From: Silurus meridionalis | Taxonomy: Eukaryota > Chordata > Actinopteri > Siluriformes > Siluridae | Length of the DNA: 64,000 nt | Direction of reading: 5' to 3' | NCBI RefSeq assembly: GCF_014805685.1 | Contig: NC_060896.1 | Span: 11,616,889 to 11,680,888, forward strand | In this document: piece after piece, positions 43,727 to 52,975 of the stretch | Position numbering within the stretch: position 1 is the stretch's first letter | Layout of the letters: each line of letters opens with the position of its first letter | Translations under genes and position numbers: made by a program | Notes under the pieces: model-generated | Database searches by the model: none | Told to the model about the DNA's origin: nothing | The model's input: the letters and a program-made list of their open reading frames with translations, nothing else

Positions 43727-44016
43727 CAGCAAAGGCAGAGCCAACACAAAATACCCGCAGAATCGGGATAATCCGCAAACGGCAGTTCAAAAGAATACAT
43801 CCACGGTGCGTGAAGAAGGAAGCGGCACGGGTGAAGCGACGGGGAAGCGTCTCTAGTCCGAGGTGCGCTGGGAAAGCCAAACGCGGCAGTGGAAAGTACG
43901 CGGAGTCCGGGAGGAGAGAGTATGCAGCGGCGGCAGCGGCGGCAGCGGAAGCAGCGGAAGCGCGAACACACACATGAACCTACAATAACGGACCCCGAGT
44001 GTGGGTGAGTGAGTGG

Positions 44017-44022
44017 TTTATA
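44017..44022 (-). promoter_or_regulatory. LTR TATA box
   Basis: TATAAA on the minus strand (CCATATAAACC). 26 nt downstream is GGGGTCCGTTATT, the predicted start of the RNA and the sequence complementary to the priming site. Confidence 0.75.
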
Positions 44023-44141
44023 TGGAGGCAGGGAGAGAGTTCATAATGCGCTTCAGCTGTGTGTGATTTGCGCTGCACGCTTGGGAGCGCGCAGCGGCAA
44101 AGGCAGCCTCTGAAGGAGGCGTGGCAGGTGGATTCCTGACA

Positions 44142-44146
44142 CATAT
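44142..44146. other. Target-site duplication (right), CATAT
   Basis: Exact repeat of 39578-39582. Confidence 0.93.
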
Positions 44147-44399
44147 TAAATTAGCAGCTCCTGGCTGCAAATTACAATGATGTTAAAGCAGTAAGGGTGT
44201 TTGTTACTTAATATTAGATTAGGTTTTATTATCTAATGAGGTCCTGATGATGTTTTATTTTGTCTGGATATATAAATCCAGACTTGAAAAAGGATGTGCT
44301 TTCTTTAACTCATTACAGCATAATTTACGCAAGTGGATTTTTTTTAGTGTATAGTATCTCAGCTATTTGAGTTATACTCAAAGAACATTAAATAGTATT

Positions 44400-44472
44400 G
44401 TTTCTTGAGAAGATTTACTAAAATGGTTGCTGAAATGTGAGGGGTGTACTCACTTTTCTGAGATACTGTATA
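44400..44472. repeat. Tc1-like terminal repeat remnant
   Basis: AAATGTGAGGGGTGTACTCA followed by CTTTTCTGAGATACTGTA is the terminus of a common fish Tc1-like family (by recall). Only this end is recognised; the rest is missing. The transposase scrap at 5.9 kb may belong to the same family. Confidence 0.7.
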
Positions 44473-44474
44473 TT

Positions 44475-45045
44475 GTATTATTTTCATATTAACTTTTTAT
44501 ATGTAAGTCTAGAGGTTTAATATGCTTTTCCCCTACATGAGAATGGATCACATGCATTTACAATTTCATATGTACAACTATGTGAATGTATAAAACTCAC
44601 ATCATCACGTGTGAAATATATGTTATTTCTATGTTAGTCCTTCAATTTCAAGGTCATATACTGAGTTTTATATTAATGTTCACTCAGCTTTGAACATGTG
44701 GGTTAAAGCACTAGATTGCCACTGCTGGCTACCAATTAAGTCAAAGAATTTTTATTATTCAGGATTATTTTGTCCAAAGGTGACTGCCCTTACATCTACT
44801 GACCCTGAAATTAATCGAGAGAATTTCAAAGGGCACTGAGGCAGATCCCCTGATATAGCCGTCCACTTTATCTTAGCCAGCAGTGAAAATCTGCAGCACA
44901 GACAATGATTTAGTGTCTGGGCTCAGAGAAAAGGTCAAAGCTCTATATCACTGCTGAAGACCCTCCTGCAAATACCTCACAGCTTCAACTTTGGGTTCAT
45001 CTTCATGAACTATGCCCAAGCAGAAGTGATGATGTTGGATGTTGG
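44475..45045. other. Unassigned spacer
   Basis: Nothing recognised. Confidence 0.5.
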
Positions 45046-45048
45046 ATG

Positions 45049-45089
45049 TTGGAAGGGAGGAAGGGAGGAAGGAAGGAAGGAAGGAAGGA

Positions 45090-45184
<95 letters not shown>
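45049..45184. repeat. (GGAA)n to (GAAA)n microsatellite
   Basis: GGAAGGAA units change to about 24 AAAG units. The open frames over it are Lys/Glu/Arg artefacts. Confidence 0.98.
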
Positions 45185-45185
<1 letters not shown>

Positions 45186-45425
45186 AGCTTTTATTGTAAT
45201 TTCAACCATATTTGGTTGATGTAGTTCACAGTGAAATGAGACAACATTTCTCCAGAACCCTGGTGCTACATTAAAAACAACATAAAGCAACAAGAACACA
45301 GTGCTAAGGACTAAAGTAAGTTGTCTTAGCCACTTGAAGTGCATCGTGTGCAACCTGGTGCAAACAAAACAGATAAACAAAACACAAAATAGGTAGACCT
45401 ACTGTATGTTATACAGTTATAAAGG
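45185..45425. other. Unassigned spacer between two GAAA arrays
   Basis: Nothing recognised. Confidence 0.4.
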
Positions 45426-45426
45426 T

Positions 45427-45486
<60 letters not shown>

Positions 45487-45488
45487 GA
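45427..45488. repeat. (AAGA)n microsatellite
   Basis: About 15 AAGA units, same strand sense as the array 240 bp upstream. Confidence 0.97.
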
Positions 45489-46490
45489 AAACAGTGTATT
45501 GCTGTTAAATGTGTTATTAATACAAGCTCAGATCATCTGGAACACTTTCTATAAGTCTGCCATATTTCATTTTGTCCAAAGGAGCAGTGTTTTTGACAGG
45601 TGCATCACATTCAGCTTATCGATTTCACAGTTACTCCACTGGTGAAGTGATCAATTTTAAGCACAGAACACCAAAAATCTATAAGAGCCTAAACTGGGAA
45701 ATTTGTATACTGCATTTTACAGTGGCAGAATAGAGACTCGTGCTCCTTTATAAGTTTTTTACTCAGTTACTGTCAAAAAATCAGTACAACTAACACAGGC
45801 TCAGGCTATAATATAATTTTTACAGATGATCTGTATCTTGTAGAAATTGTAAAATGCTTATTGATTTAATTTTAATATAATCGCTTTGTGGTCTCTGAAT
45901 CTCTAGCTCAGCTCAGCTGAAGTCTCGTGTTCTACAGAATTCAGCTGGACATTTCTCTTCTTCCTCACAGCTTGGGTGCAAGTCTCTTTCCTAATGCTGA
46001 GCTTTTTTCTTGAGAATTGTAAAAAGGTAGCAATGGCTACAGAAAACTCATTTTTTGTTTCGAACTGTACCTTTAGCATGTCTTTTGTCTGAGGAATATT
46101 TTCTCATCATGCAGGTCATGTAAAAATCCTTATAGACACTAAAAAAAATCTGTGGACACTCCTTATCCCCCACAAGGTCCCCTTGAAATGTTGTTTAAAA
46201 TTTAATTAATCAAATGGTTCAAAAACTGAGTTAGTATTTTTGGCTTTTATGGAAAATGTACAGCTGGTGAGTGCGATAAAAATATTGTTTATTACATATT
46301 GCTTATGTTGACAGGACTATATAGGTGAGACATGTTATGATATTGAATGATATTCAATAAATCACTATATTATTACTTTTTCCTGACCACTCAGTAGAGC
46401 TAAAGCAGATAAAATAGGCACATAAAATGCAATTTATTAAAAGTTAGTTACCTGTTATACAAGATATAAAAGTGCAGATGTTAATTTGCA
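45489..46490. other. Unassigned AT-rich spacer
   Basis: Nothing recognised. Confidence 0.5.
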
Positions 46491-46499
46491 CATGAATGT

Positions 46500-46762
46500 G
46501 CAAACACACAAACAATACCAAACATGAAAGAAAAACAAAAATTTCTGAATACATGAGCAAAATCCTGAATCCTGGCATGATCACGAATAAGGATAACCAT
46601 TAATAACTGATGCAAGAGTGAAATGTTGGGTGTGTGTGTGTATGTATATATATATAGGTTTTTTTTTCTTGTTTTTTTGTTTTTTTGTGAACCCAAAAAT
46701 TGGTTGTTGTGATCAAGACATGGACACGCAGTGGCTGCAGGGAAACATGTCCATAATCCTGA
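46500..46762 (-). mobile_element. Probable decayed gypsy LTR
   Basis: Ends ...CATAATCCTGACA followed by GAGCCCCCT. Read on the minus strand this is AGGGGGCTC then TGTCAGGATTATG, the polypurine-tract/LTR-start arrangement of gypsy elements. Its left part (ACATGAGCAAAATCCTGAAT...GATAACCATTAATAACTG) is repeated in the same direction at 46975-47065. The limits are uncertain. Confidence 0.45.
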
Positions 46763-46929
46763 CAGAGCCCCCTGATGTGCAAATCACTTCCATAGTACAA
46801 AAGGGGTAAGCAATGTTCACCGCAAAGCAGATAGGAGAAGTGCCATCCTCAGTGGAGCAAGAAGGTAGAATAATTTCTTTAAATGAGTAAACTGGAATAG
46901 GGATGCCCAAGGTATAGCAGGGAGACAGT

Positions 46930-47145
46930 TTCGAGTTTCAAAAGGATTGAAAACAAAAAATATTAAATTACTGAGTACATGAGCAAAAAACATAAACCTA
47001 GGCATGAATATGCCTTTATGTTGAGGACAACCATGAATGACATGCTAGACAAAGAGTGAAGTCCAGGGTGTGGCTAAGTACATGTGCTCATTAACAATCA
47101 ACAGTTAACATTAACAGTGAAACAGGCGTGTGTGTGGTAAGTAAC
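46930..47145 (-). repeat. Direct-repeat partner of the 46.5-kb LTR-like block
   Basis: ACATGAGCAAAAAACATAAA, then GGACAACCATGAATGACATG and AGAGTGAAGTCCAGGGTGTG align with ACATGAGCAAAATCCTGAAT, GGATAACCATTAATAACTG and AGAGTGAAATGTTGGGTGTG in the first block. The pair could be two decayed LTRs around about 200 bp of leftover interior. Confidence 0.5.
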
Positions 47146-48135
47146 ATTCTGCATGTGTGGAATAAACACATTGTACTTTTTTGAGTGTAATGAATTCATT
47201 CCTGAGATCCATGCGAATTATGAGAGCAGCCTTTATTTTATGTCTCGTTATTGCAATTCATTATAAAGTTTTGAAAACCAGAGTTTTAATAACGGCCTGT
47301 TCACAAAGGTAAATGCAAAATCTTACTTTTACTTTTCTTATTTTAATTAACCCTAATGCACTCAAGTGATTTTTTTCTAGTTTACTGCATATCAAAATAA
47401 ATGTCATATTATTAACCTGGGTTACAGAGGCATTTCCACAAGTGATAACATGCTACATTTTTTAATATATTGCTTTTAAATAAAGAAAATTAACAGCCAT
47501 TTTTTCCTATTTCCAGCTTCTAAAACAAAGGTCAAATATTTCTCATTTTTTTTTGGGAGTGAATGTAGTGTTTTTTTAGCTTTGATAGATCTCTAAGGTT
47601 TGAGCAACCTTGTAACAGAAATTAGTAAATCAAAAATAAATGTAACTGACAACCAGTAGCTGCTGGAGTCTGAAGTTGTCATTTGTAAATATTGTAAATA
47701 GCCTGTGTAGTAATTAAAGAATAAAGTGCTGTTTACTTATTCGCATTTATGTCTAAAATGTGCTTCAAATAAGTGTAGCTAGCTTTTCAACTAGCAGCTT
47801 AGCCGATTTTGGGGCCAAAATGGCAGACCATTAAGACTGTTTAGAAAAACCTTTTGACATGTTTACTTACTAGGAGGGACTATAAATTAAACAAAAGGGC
47901 CAAGACCAAGGACCAAGGCCCAAGAATTTATTTCAAAGGGTCATTTTAGGTGTCTTGGTAGAGTAAAATGGACTGGTTGTGTTTATTTTAGTCTTTAATT
48001 TCAAATCCCTGTGAATGAGTGATAACATGTAAGAGTGAGCTCATTAATACAAACCTATCATTTATGTTAGAAATGTAGGGCTTCTATGATGATGGTGATG
48101 CTTTAAATAACCACCAGCCATCACTGTTACACACA

Positions 48136-48138
<3 letters not shown>
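47146..48138. other. Unassigned AT-rich spacer
   Basis: Nothing recognised. Confidence 0.5.

Positions 48139-48208
<70 letters not shown>
48139..48208. repeat. (AT)n microsatellite, about 35 units
   Basis: Pure AT run. Confidence 0.97.
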
Positions 48209-48212
<4 letters not shown>

Positions 48213-48965
48213 TTAATCAACCCATCTACTCAGTCTCTCTGCAATCTCATATTGACCTTGTTCTAGCTGTCATTTGTAACTTTAATGGAAAACCAAACTG
48301 AACGTTTACTCGTTCATCCCACAACACTTGATGTAAATCAACAAATTGACAAAGAGATAATGCCTCTACATGAAATCTTTTACACCTATGAGCAGTTTCA
48401 TGTAGGCAAACCACCTATCTGCATTTTTTCAGACAGTGCAAAGGAACTGGAAAACCCAGCACCACAAAAACTGCTCAAGATAAACCTGAGGATAATGAAT
48501 CCCAAAATCAATAAATGACTATAACTCAGAGTAATTAAGGAATTAGAATGTATATTGTTCAGTAGGCAGCTATTTGGCATGCTGTTTATCTGAAGTCAGT
48601 GTTACTCATGATGACTATCTTGCTAAATTCCAACAACTTTTTCTCATCCTTGCTTTACTCCATATTTCAATTCAACCTATAGAAAATCTTGCATTGTCGC
48701 AGTGAAGTGATTATCATCAATTAATGTTCTTTCCTTCTCATACAGACCCATTCACCACGACATATAACTTTTTCAGTGATTAAAACATTGCATTGATGCA
48801 AAAAAGAGAAAGACAGCAATGATTACAGTTATTTTGTGTTATCCATGCACAGAGCCAGACTGGTTAGGAAGGGAAAAATCCTGTTCTTACCCCCTCTACA
48901 AAATTGTATTACAGTGCAACTGACAAACAAAAGAATTACTATTTGGTACTGACACCAAGACAGAA
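48209..48965. other. Unassigned spacer
   Basis: A 77-codon plus-strand frame (48285-48518) has no recognisable motif. Confidence 0.4.

Positions 48966-48967
<2 letters not shown>

Positions 48968-49015
<48 letters not shown>
48968..49015. repeat. (AAT)n microsatellite
   Basis: About 16 AAT units. Confidence 0.97.
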
Positions 49016-49130
49016 GCTTAATTTCACTGTGACCATGCATGATTTTGTATGGGGATTTGAATAGAGAACATACTGTGTGCTTGTACATATATACTTGTAT
49101 ACAATGTGTGTGTGTATAAAATGTATTTAT

Positions 49131-49335
49131 CAGAATCAGAATCAGAATCAGGTTTATTGGCCAAGTGTGTTGACACACACAAGGAATTTGGTTCCAGCTG
49201 TTTGTTACTCTCAAAAGTACATACATAAATAAAAACCTATACATGACAAGACAGACACAACAAGACAAAAACAGACTATACAAGACAGTACAGACAATAT
49301 GAGACAGTATAGACAGTGTGGGTAATAAATAGATT
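49131..49335 (-). repeat. LINE 3' end with (GATTCT)n tail
   Basis: TCAGAATCAGAATCAGAATC followed by AGGTTTATTGGCCAAGTGTG and ACACACAAGGAATTTGGTTC. On the minus strand this is a 3' untranslated end closing in ATTCTG hexamers, a very common L2-like LINE terminus in fish. Five-prime truncated; no coding sequence. Confidence 0.82.
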
Positions 49336-49550
49336 TTGTCAGGATTAATGGTGCCTGTAGGATATATGTCTTGTTGCTGTGCTTAGTTTTGCCATGGTGT
49401 ATGTCCTGTGACATGAAATTGTCTTACACACCATAGTTGCAGAGCTTGGATTTTCCTCAAACAGTTTTAAGCCTCTAACACAGCTGTGTCTGTTTCAGCT
49501 AATGGCTGTGTTTCAACCTACATATGAAATAGATTATCATTAGCACCTGC
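49336..49550. other. Unassigned spacer
   Basis: Nothing recognised. Confidence 0.4.
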
Positions 49551-49781
49551 TTGATATAATAGGTTCCCCATTCGGGAAATCGAGCTGCGTTGCAACGCTT
49601 TGGAAATGCCTCGCGTTGTCCACGTTCTGAACCACACGTGAAATCTGGCCAATAGGCAAGTTGTGACGTCATCAACGAGCGATGTTGTGACGACCAGGAG
49701 CTACAAAATGGCTGCGCGGTGGTAGCAACAGTAGCTACTGCTTGTTCAGGTAAGCGCTTTGTGTATGATTTCTGTGCAAGC

Positions 49782-50920
49782 ATGGCTAACAAACAAAAAT
49801 ATAATTTGTTTGTTCATCCGTGCCCCCGTTTTATTACAGGGAGGGATACGCATGATCGTTGCGTTATTTGTTTGGGAGTGGAGCATGCTTAATCGGCTCT
49901 CGAGGGATTGTAGCCACATGGCTATGCGCACGCTTCGCTCCGGGAGAGTGCTCTTCGAGGCTGCTCTCTCGGGGAAGCATGCCTGGCGGCTGCTTCCTCT
50001 CCCGGTCTTCCCCTCCGAGGAGGATGAGATGATGGACGCTAGCGAGCCCACGGACTCCTCACAACCTGTGCTGTATTAGAGAGCTCCTTGAGGTCGTGAC
50101 GCGGGCTGTGTCCAAGCTCGAGCTAGCTTGGCCGGTCGAGAAGCGTAAGCAGCGTGCACCCGGTAAGCTGGATAAGCGCTTCCTGCATGTCACAGCCTCA
50201 GCACCGGGGCCTACCGTTCTTTCCCGACCTGCACATCAAGGTGTCCAGGTCCTGGGAGAACCCGCATACTTTTTCCCAACATACCTTGCTATACGTAGTT
50301 GGGGCTAAGAAGTGCGGCTATGGGGCAATGCCATGTGTGGAAAAGATGCTAGGTAGCTATCTCTCTCCTGGTGTAGCGGCATCGCTAAAGGCCCAGGTGT
50401 TCCCAATAAGGCATTTCAGGCAATGTCGGCCTTAGTAGAGAAGGCTTTCGCAGCAGCGGGTCAAGCTGTGGGTTGCCTCTACACTATGGGTGTGTTACAG
50501 GCATACCAGGCTGACTTGCTGCAGGATTTGGACGAGGGACCTAGCTCCATGGCTTGTGATATTAAGGGGTTGCATCGCACCGCCGACCTAGCCCTTAGGG
50601 CCACCAAACACACGCCATTGGTCAGTCCATGGCAGCCCTGGGAACTACAGAAAGGCATCTGTGGCTCACCCTGTTGAATCTTCCTGACAGGGACCGAGCT
50701 GTGCTCCTAAACGCTCTGATGGCTCCTCCTGGCTTGTTCGGCAACGCTATAACGGCGGTTGTCGACAAGTTCCAGGAGTCTAAAAATCAGTCGGCAGCAT
50801 TTCAGCGGTACCTCCCTCACTGCTCCCATGGGGCTGCTTGCGATGCTTGCGATGCCCAGTCCATCCAGGCATCGCAAAGCTGGCCGGTCGGCTGGTCGTC
50901 CTCGCTTCTAATAAACGGCC
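49782..50920 (+). pseudogene. DIRS ORF1 (gag-like) with frameshifts
   Basis: Begins MANKQKYNLFVHPCPRFITG then RDTHDRCVICLGVEHA and a stop (TAA) near 49890. Later pieces in other frames are SHMAMRTLRSGRVLFEAAL, a proline/acid-rich part (FPSEEDEMMDASEP), FPDLHIKVSRSWENPHTF, YLSPGVAASLKAQVFP, SALVEKAFAAAGQAVGCLYT and MAALGTTERHLWLTLLNLPD with FQESKNQSAAFQRYLP. The order matches fish DIRS gag proteins. The start Met at 49782 is chosen because the conserved HPCP...CVICLG segment follows in frame. At least four frame breaks. Confidence 0.85.
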
Positions 50921-51002
50921 CGTGGTGCGTAAGTCCTGACGGCTTACATCTTGGAGAGCAGTGTACACCTAATGCTACGGTGCCTGTCCCTCCCCAGCAC
51001 CA

Positions 51003-51795
51003 CACAAGATGTGTGAAGAAGGATGGCGGTTTGCGTCCGATCCTAGATCTGCGCTCATTGAACCGCTCACTTATGAGGCTCAGGTTCAGGATGCTCAATC
51101 TCAAAGAGGTTGTGTCTCAAATCAAGTCCGAAGACTGGTGGTCCGGCATCGAGATGTCGTTCTCGTCTGGATGTTAAGTGAGCTGGGAGCTTAAGTCGAG
51201 CTGGGGTTAAGACCCCTGTCAGAGAACCACCTTCCTGGGCGTGGTGTGGGACTCGACCAGGTTACGGGCATTGTTGTCTCCCGCCCGGATTGAAGCTATC
51301 CTCACTGCAGTCAGGAGAGTAAGAGAAGGACAGTCACTCACTGTGAAGCAGGTCAGGGGCTGCTGGGTCTCATGGCAGCAGCGTCAAATGTGATTCTACT
51401 TGGCCTCCTCCATATGAGACCCCTCCAGTGGTGGATCTAGGACAAATCTGGGACGTTCTCCCAAAAGGGCAATCCACACAGTACCATCAAGGTCTTGCAG
51501 CGGGCCCTTCGAGCCTTGGATGTGTGGAGAGAACCAATGTTCCTGTCCAAGGGCCCCATCTAGGGTACTCCTTGTCGTCGCGTAATGCTAACGATGGACG
51601 CTTCCTTCACAGGGTGGGGAGCGGTCATGAGTGGCCAGGGTCTGTGGAGCGGGCTGCACCTCTCATGGCACATAAACTGCCTGGAGATGATGGCCGTGTT
51701 TCTGGGTCTGAAACACTTCCTCTTAGACCTGTTGGTCCACACGGACAATAGAGCGTTGGTCTCAACCACCACGGGGGTCTTCATTCTCGCTCCTT
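51003..51795 (+). pseudogene. DIRS reverse transcriptase / RNase H with the palm deleted
   Basis: RT fingers are clear: KKDGGLRPILDLRSLNRSLM, then RLRFRMLNLKEVVSQIKSED at 51010-51135. Immediately after SEDW (about 51140) the DNA continues as GGTCCGGCATCGAGATGTCG, coding VRHRDVVL, which in relatives lies after the catalytic YxDD. The segment with both catalytic Asp residues is therefore gone. Later scraps in shifted frames lead to RNase H: TMDASFTGWGAVMSGQ (first Asp), SWHINCLEMMAVFLGLKHF (Glu) and HTDNRALVS (second Asp) at 51583-51780. Confidence 0.85.
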
Positions 51796-51802
51796 ATACA
51801 AG

Positions 51803-52069
51803 TTGACGCGATGGATCCTCCTGTGGTCCCAGGGGAAACTCATCTCACTGAGAGCTGTTTATATCCCGGGATGGTTAAATTCAAGAGCAGATGCCCTTTC
51901 GAGGCAAGGGCTGAGGCCTGGGGAATGGATACTCCCCTCCCGAGGTGGTGGAGCAGATATGCAGAGATTTTTACAGAGACCAGGTGAATCTGTTTGTGAC
52001 TCAGGAGACTTTGCACTGTTCCATCTGTTCCCTCTGTTCCCTCTGGCTCTCTCTCTCCCACCCTCCTGA
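51803..52069 (+). pseudogene. End of DIRS RNase H and linker
   Basis: Reads LLWSQGKLISLRAVYIPGWL, then NSRADALSRQGLRPGEWILP; RADALSRQ is the last acidic motif of RNase H. Shifted by frame from the preceding part. The later linker contains VNLFVTQETLHCSI (52000 region), normally 'VDLFATRETTHC'. Confidence 0.82.
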
Positions 52070-52309
52070 ATGCCATAGGGCAGATGTGGCCGAGGCTGCG
52101 ATGGCGCTGCTCTCAGGAGTTCTGGAGAGAGTTCACCGGTAAGGTGCCTGTTTTCTCCTTGTAGCCTCATTGGCCAGGCAGACCATGGTTTGCGGACCTG
52201 GTGTCCCTCCTCGAGAGCCCTCCTTGGGAAATTTCTCACAGGCAGGATCTCCTCTCACAGGCAGGGGAGCCCTGGTTTTCCCATGCACAGAGTTGAGGAG
52301 GCTATGGCC

Positions 52310-52908
52310 CCTGAGGAGGCACAGTTTGTAGCAGCTGGTCTCTCTGCTGAGACCATCCTCCATTCCATAGCTCCCTCCACATTAGGTCGTATGCCGCGAG
52401 GTTGCAGCTGTTCACTACATAGTGTGAACACCACCGGTTGGACCCAGTTAATTGCACGGTTTGTTCAGTTCTGGAGTTCTTACAGGAACAGTTTGCCACA
52501 ACCCTGAAGGTTTACGTGTCCACTATTGCGGCTTATGTTACCCCGTGGCGCCCAGGGCTGAGGCCCGGGACGTGACCCAGAGTGCCTGTCTGGGACTTGG
52601 CTGTTGTGTTGGCGGCTTTATCTGAGCCCCCCTTCGAGCCCCTGGCCGAAGTGGCCCTTAGGTACCTGAAGGTAATGACCGCTTTCCTCATGGCGATTTC
52701 CTCCCTGAAGAGGGTTGGGGACCTGCAGGCTCTGTCCGTGTCCCCGTCTCGTCTGGAGTTTGCCCCTGGCATGGCGAGTGCGTTTCTCTACATGAAACCT
52801 GGGTACGTGCCTAAGGTGCCTACGGCTCCCCCACAAACTGTCGTGCTGCAGGCATTCTGCACTCCTTCAGTGTGTCCAGTGCTCGCATCTCCACTTGACG
52901 AGACCTAA
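52310..52908 (+). pseudogene. DIRS tyrosine recombinase, C-terminally truncated
   Basis: The start region in one frame reads EEAQFVAAGLSAETILHSIA. After frameshifts the main part at 52582-52908 reads VWDLAVVLAALSEPPFEPLA, LMAISSLKRVGDLQALSVSP and GYVPKVPTAPPQTVVLQAFC. The Arg of LKRVGDL corresponds to the first catalytic Arg of tyrosine recombinases. The second catalytic box (His-x-x-Arg) and the nucleophilic Tyr, which should lie about 100-150 residues further, are missing because the element's right end begins at about 52905. No strand transfer is possible. Confidence 0.85.
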
Positions 52909-52975
52909 TAAGCGCCTCGTTCCCTCTGGGAACTAGGGTTACATACTTAACCTAGAGACGTTATTCATACAACTA
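52905..52975. repeat. DIRS right terminal region
   Basis: CGCCTCGTTCCCTCTGGGAA, a GTTCCC...GGGAAC palindrome, then TTAACCTAGAGACGTT. The related small palindrome at the left end (49562-49580) is more decayed. Confidence 0.75.

Larger units (their letters stand above)
39583..44141 (-). mobile_element. Young non-autonomous LTR retrotransposon with minisatellite body
   Basis: Two LTRs of 471 and 470 bp bounded TGT...ACA and flanked by CATAT. I count one substitution and four 1-2 bp indels between them, so integration was recent. Orientation is minus: TATAAA, AATAAA, a priming site at 43658-43670 and a G-rich polypurine tract at 40054-40064 are all in the right order only on that strand. The 3.6-kb interior has no protease, RT, RNase H or integrase. 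Apart from a small gag-like vestige it is GC-rich tandem repeat. It must have been copied by proteins from another element, most likely a sushi/Tf1-type gypsy. Confidence 0.94.
43672..44141 (-). repeat. 5' LTR (right on the plus strand)
   Basis: 470 bp; near-identical to the left LTR. Contains promoter and polyadenylation signals for minus-strand transcription. Confidence 0.95.
49555..52975 (+). mobile_element. DIRS1-like retrotransposon, nearly full length, inactive
   Basis: Order on the plus strand: end region with a small GTTCCC...GGGAAA palindrome (49562-49580), ORF1 (49782 to about 50920), RT and RNase H (about 51000-51960), tyrosine recombinase (about 52310-52908), then the right end CGTTCCCTCTGGGAACTAGG with ACTTAACCTAGAGACGTT. 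DIRS elements integrate with a tyrosine recombinase rather than an integrase, which explains the lack of LTRs and of a target duplication. All ORFs carry frameshifts, RT lacks its catalytic centre and the recombinase lacks its C-terminus. Confidence 0.9.

Noticed and set aside
45003..45645. Lys/Glu/Arg or Phe/Leu/Ser repeat frames
   Set aside because: Translation of the GAAA arrays.
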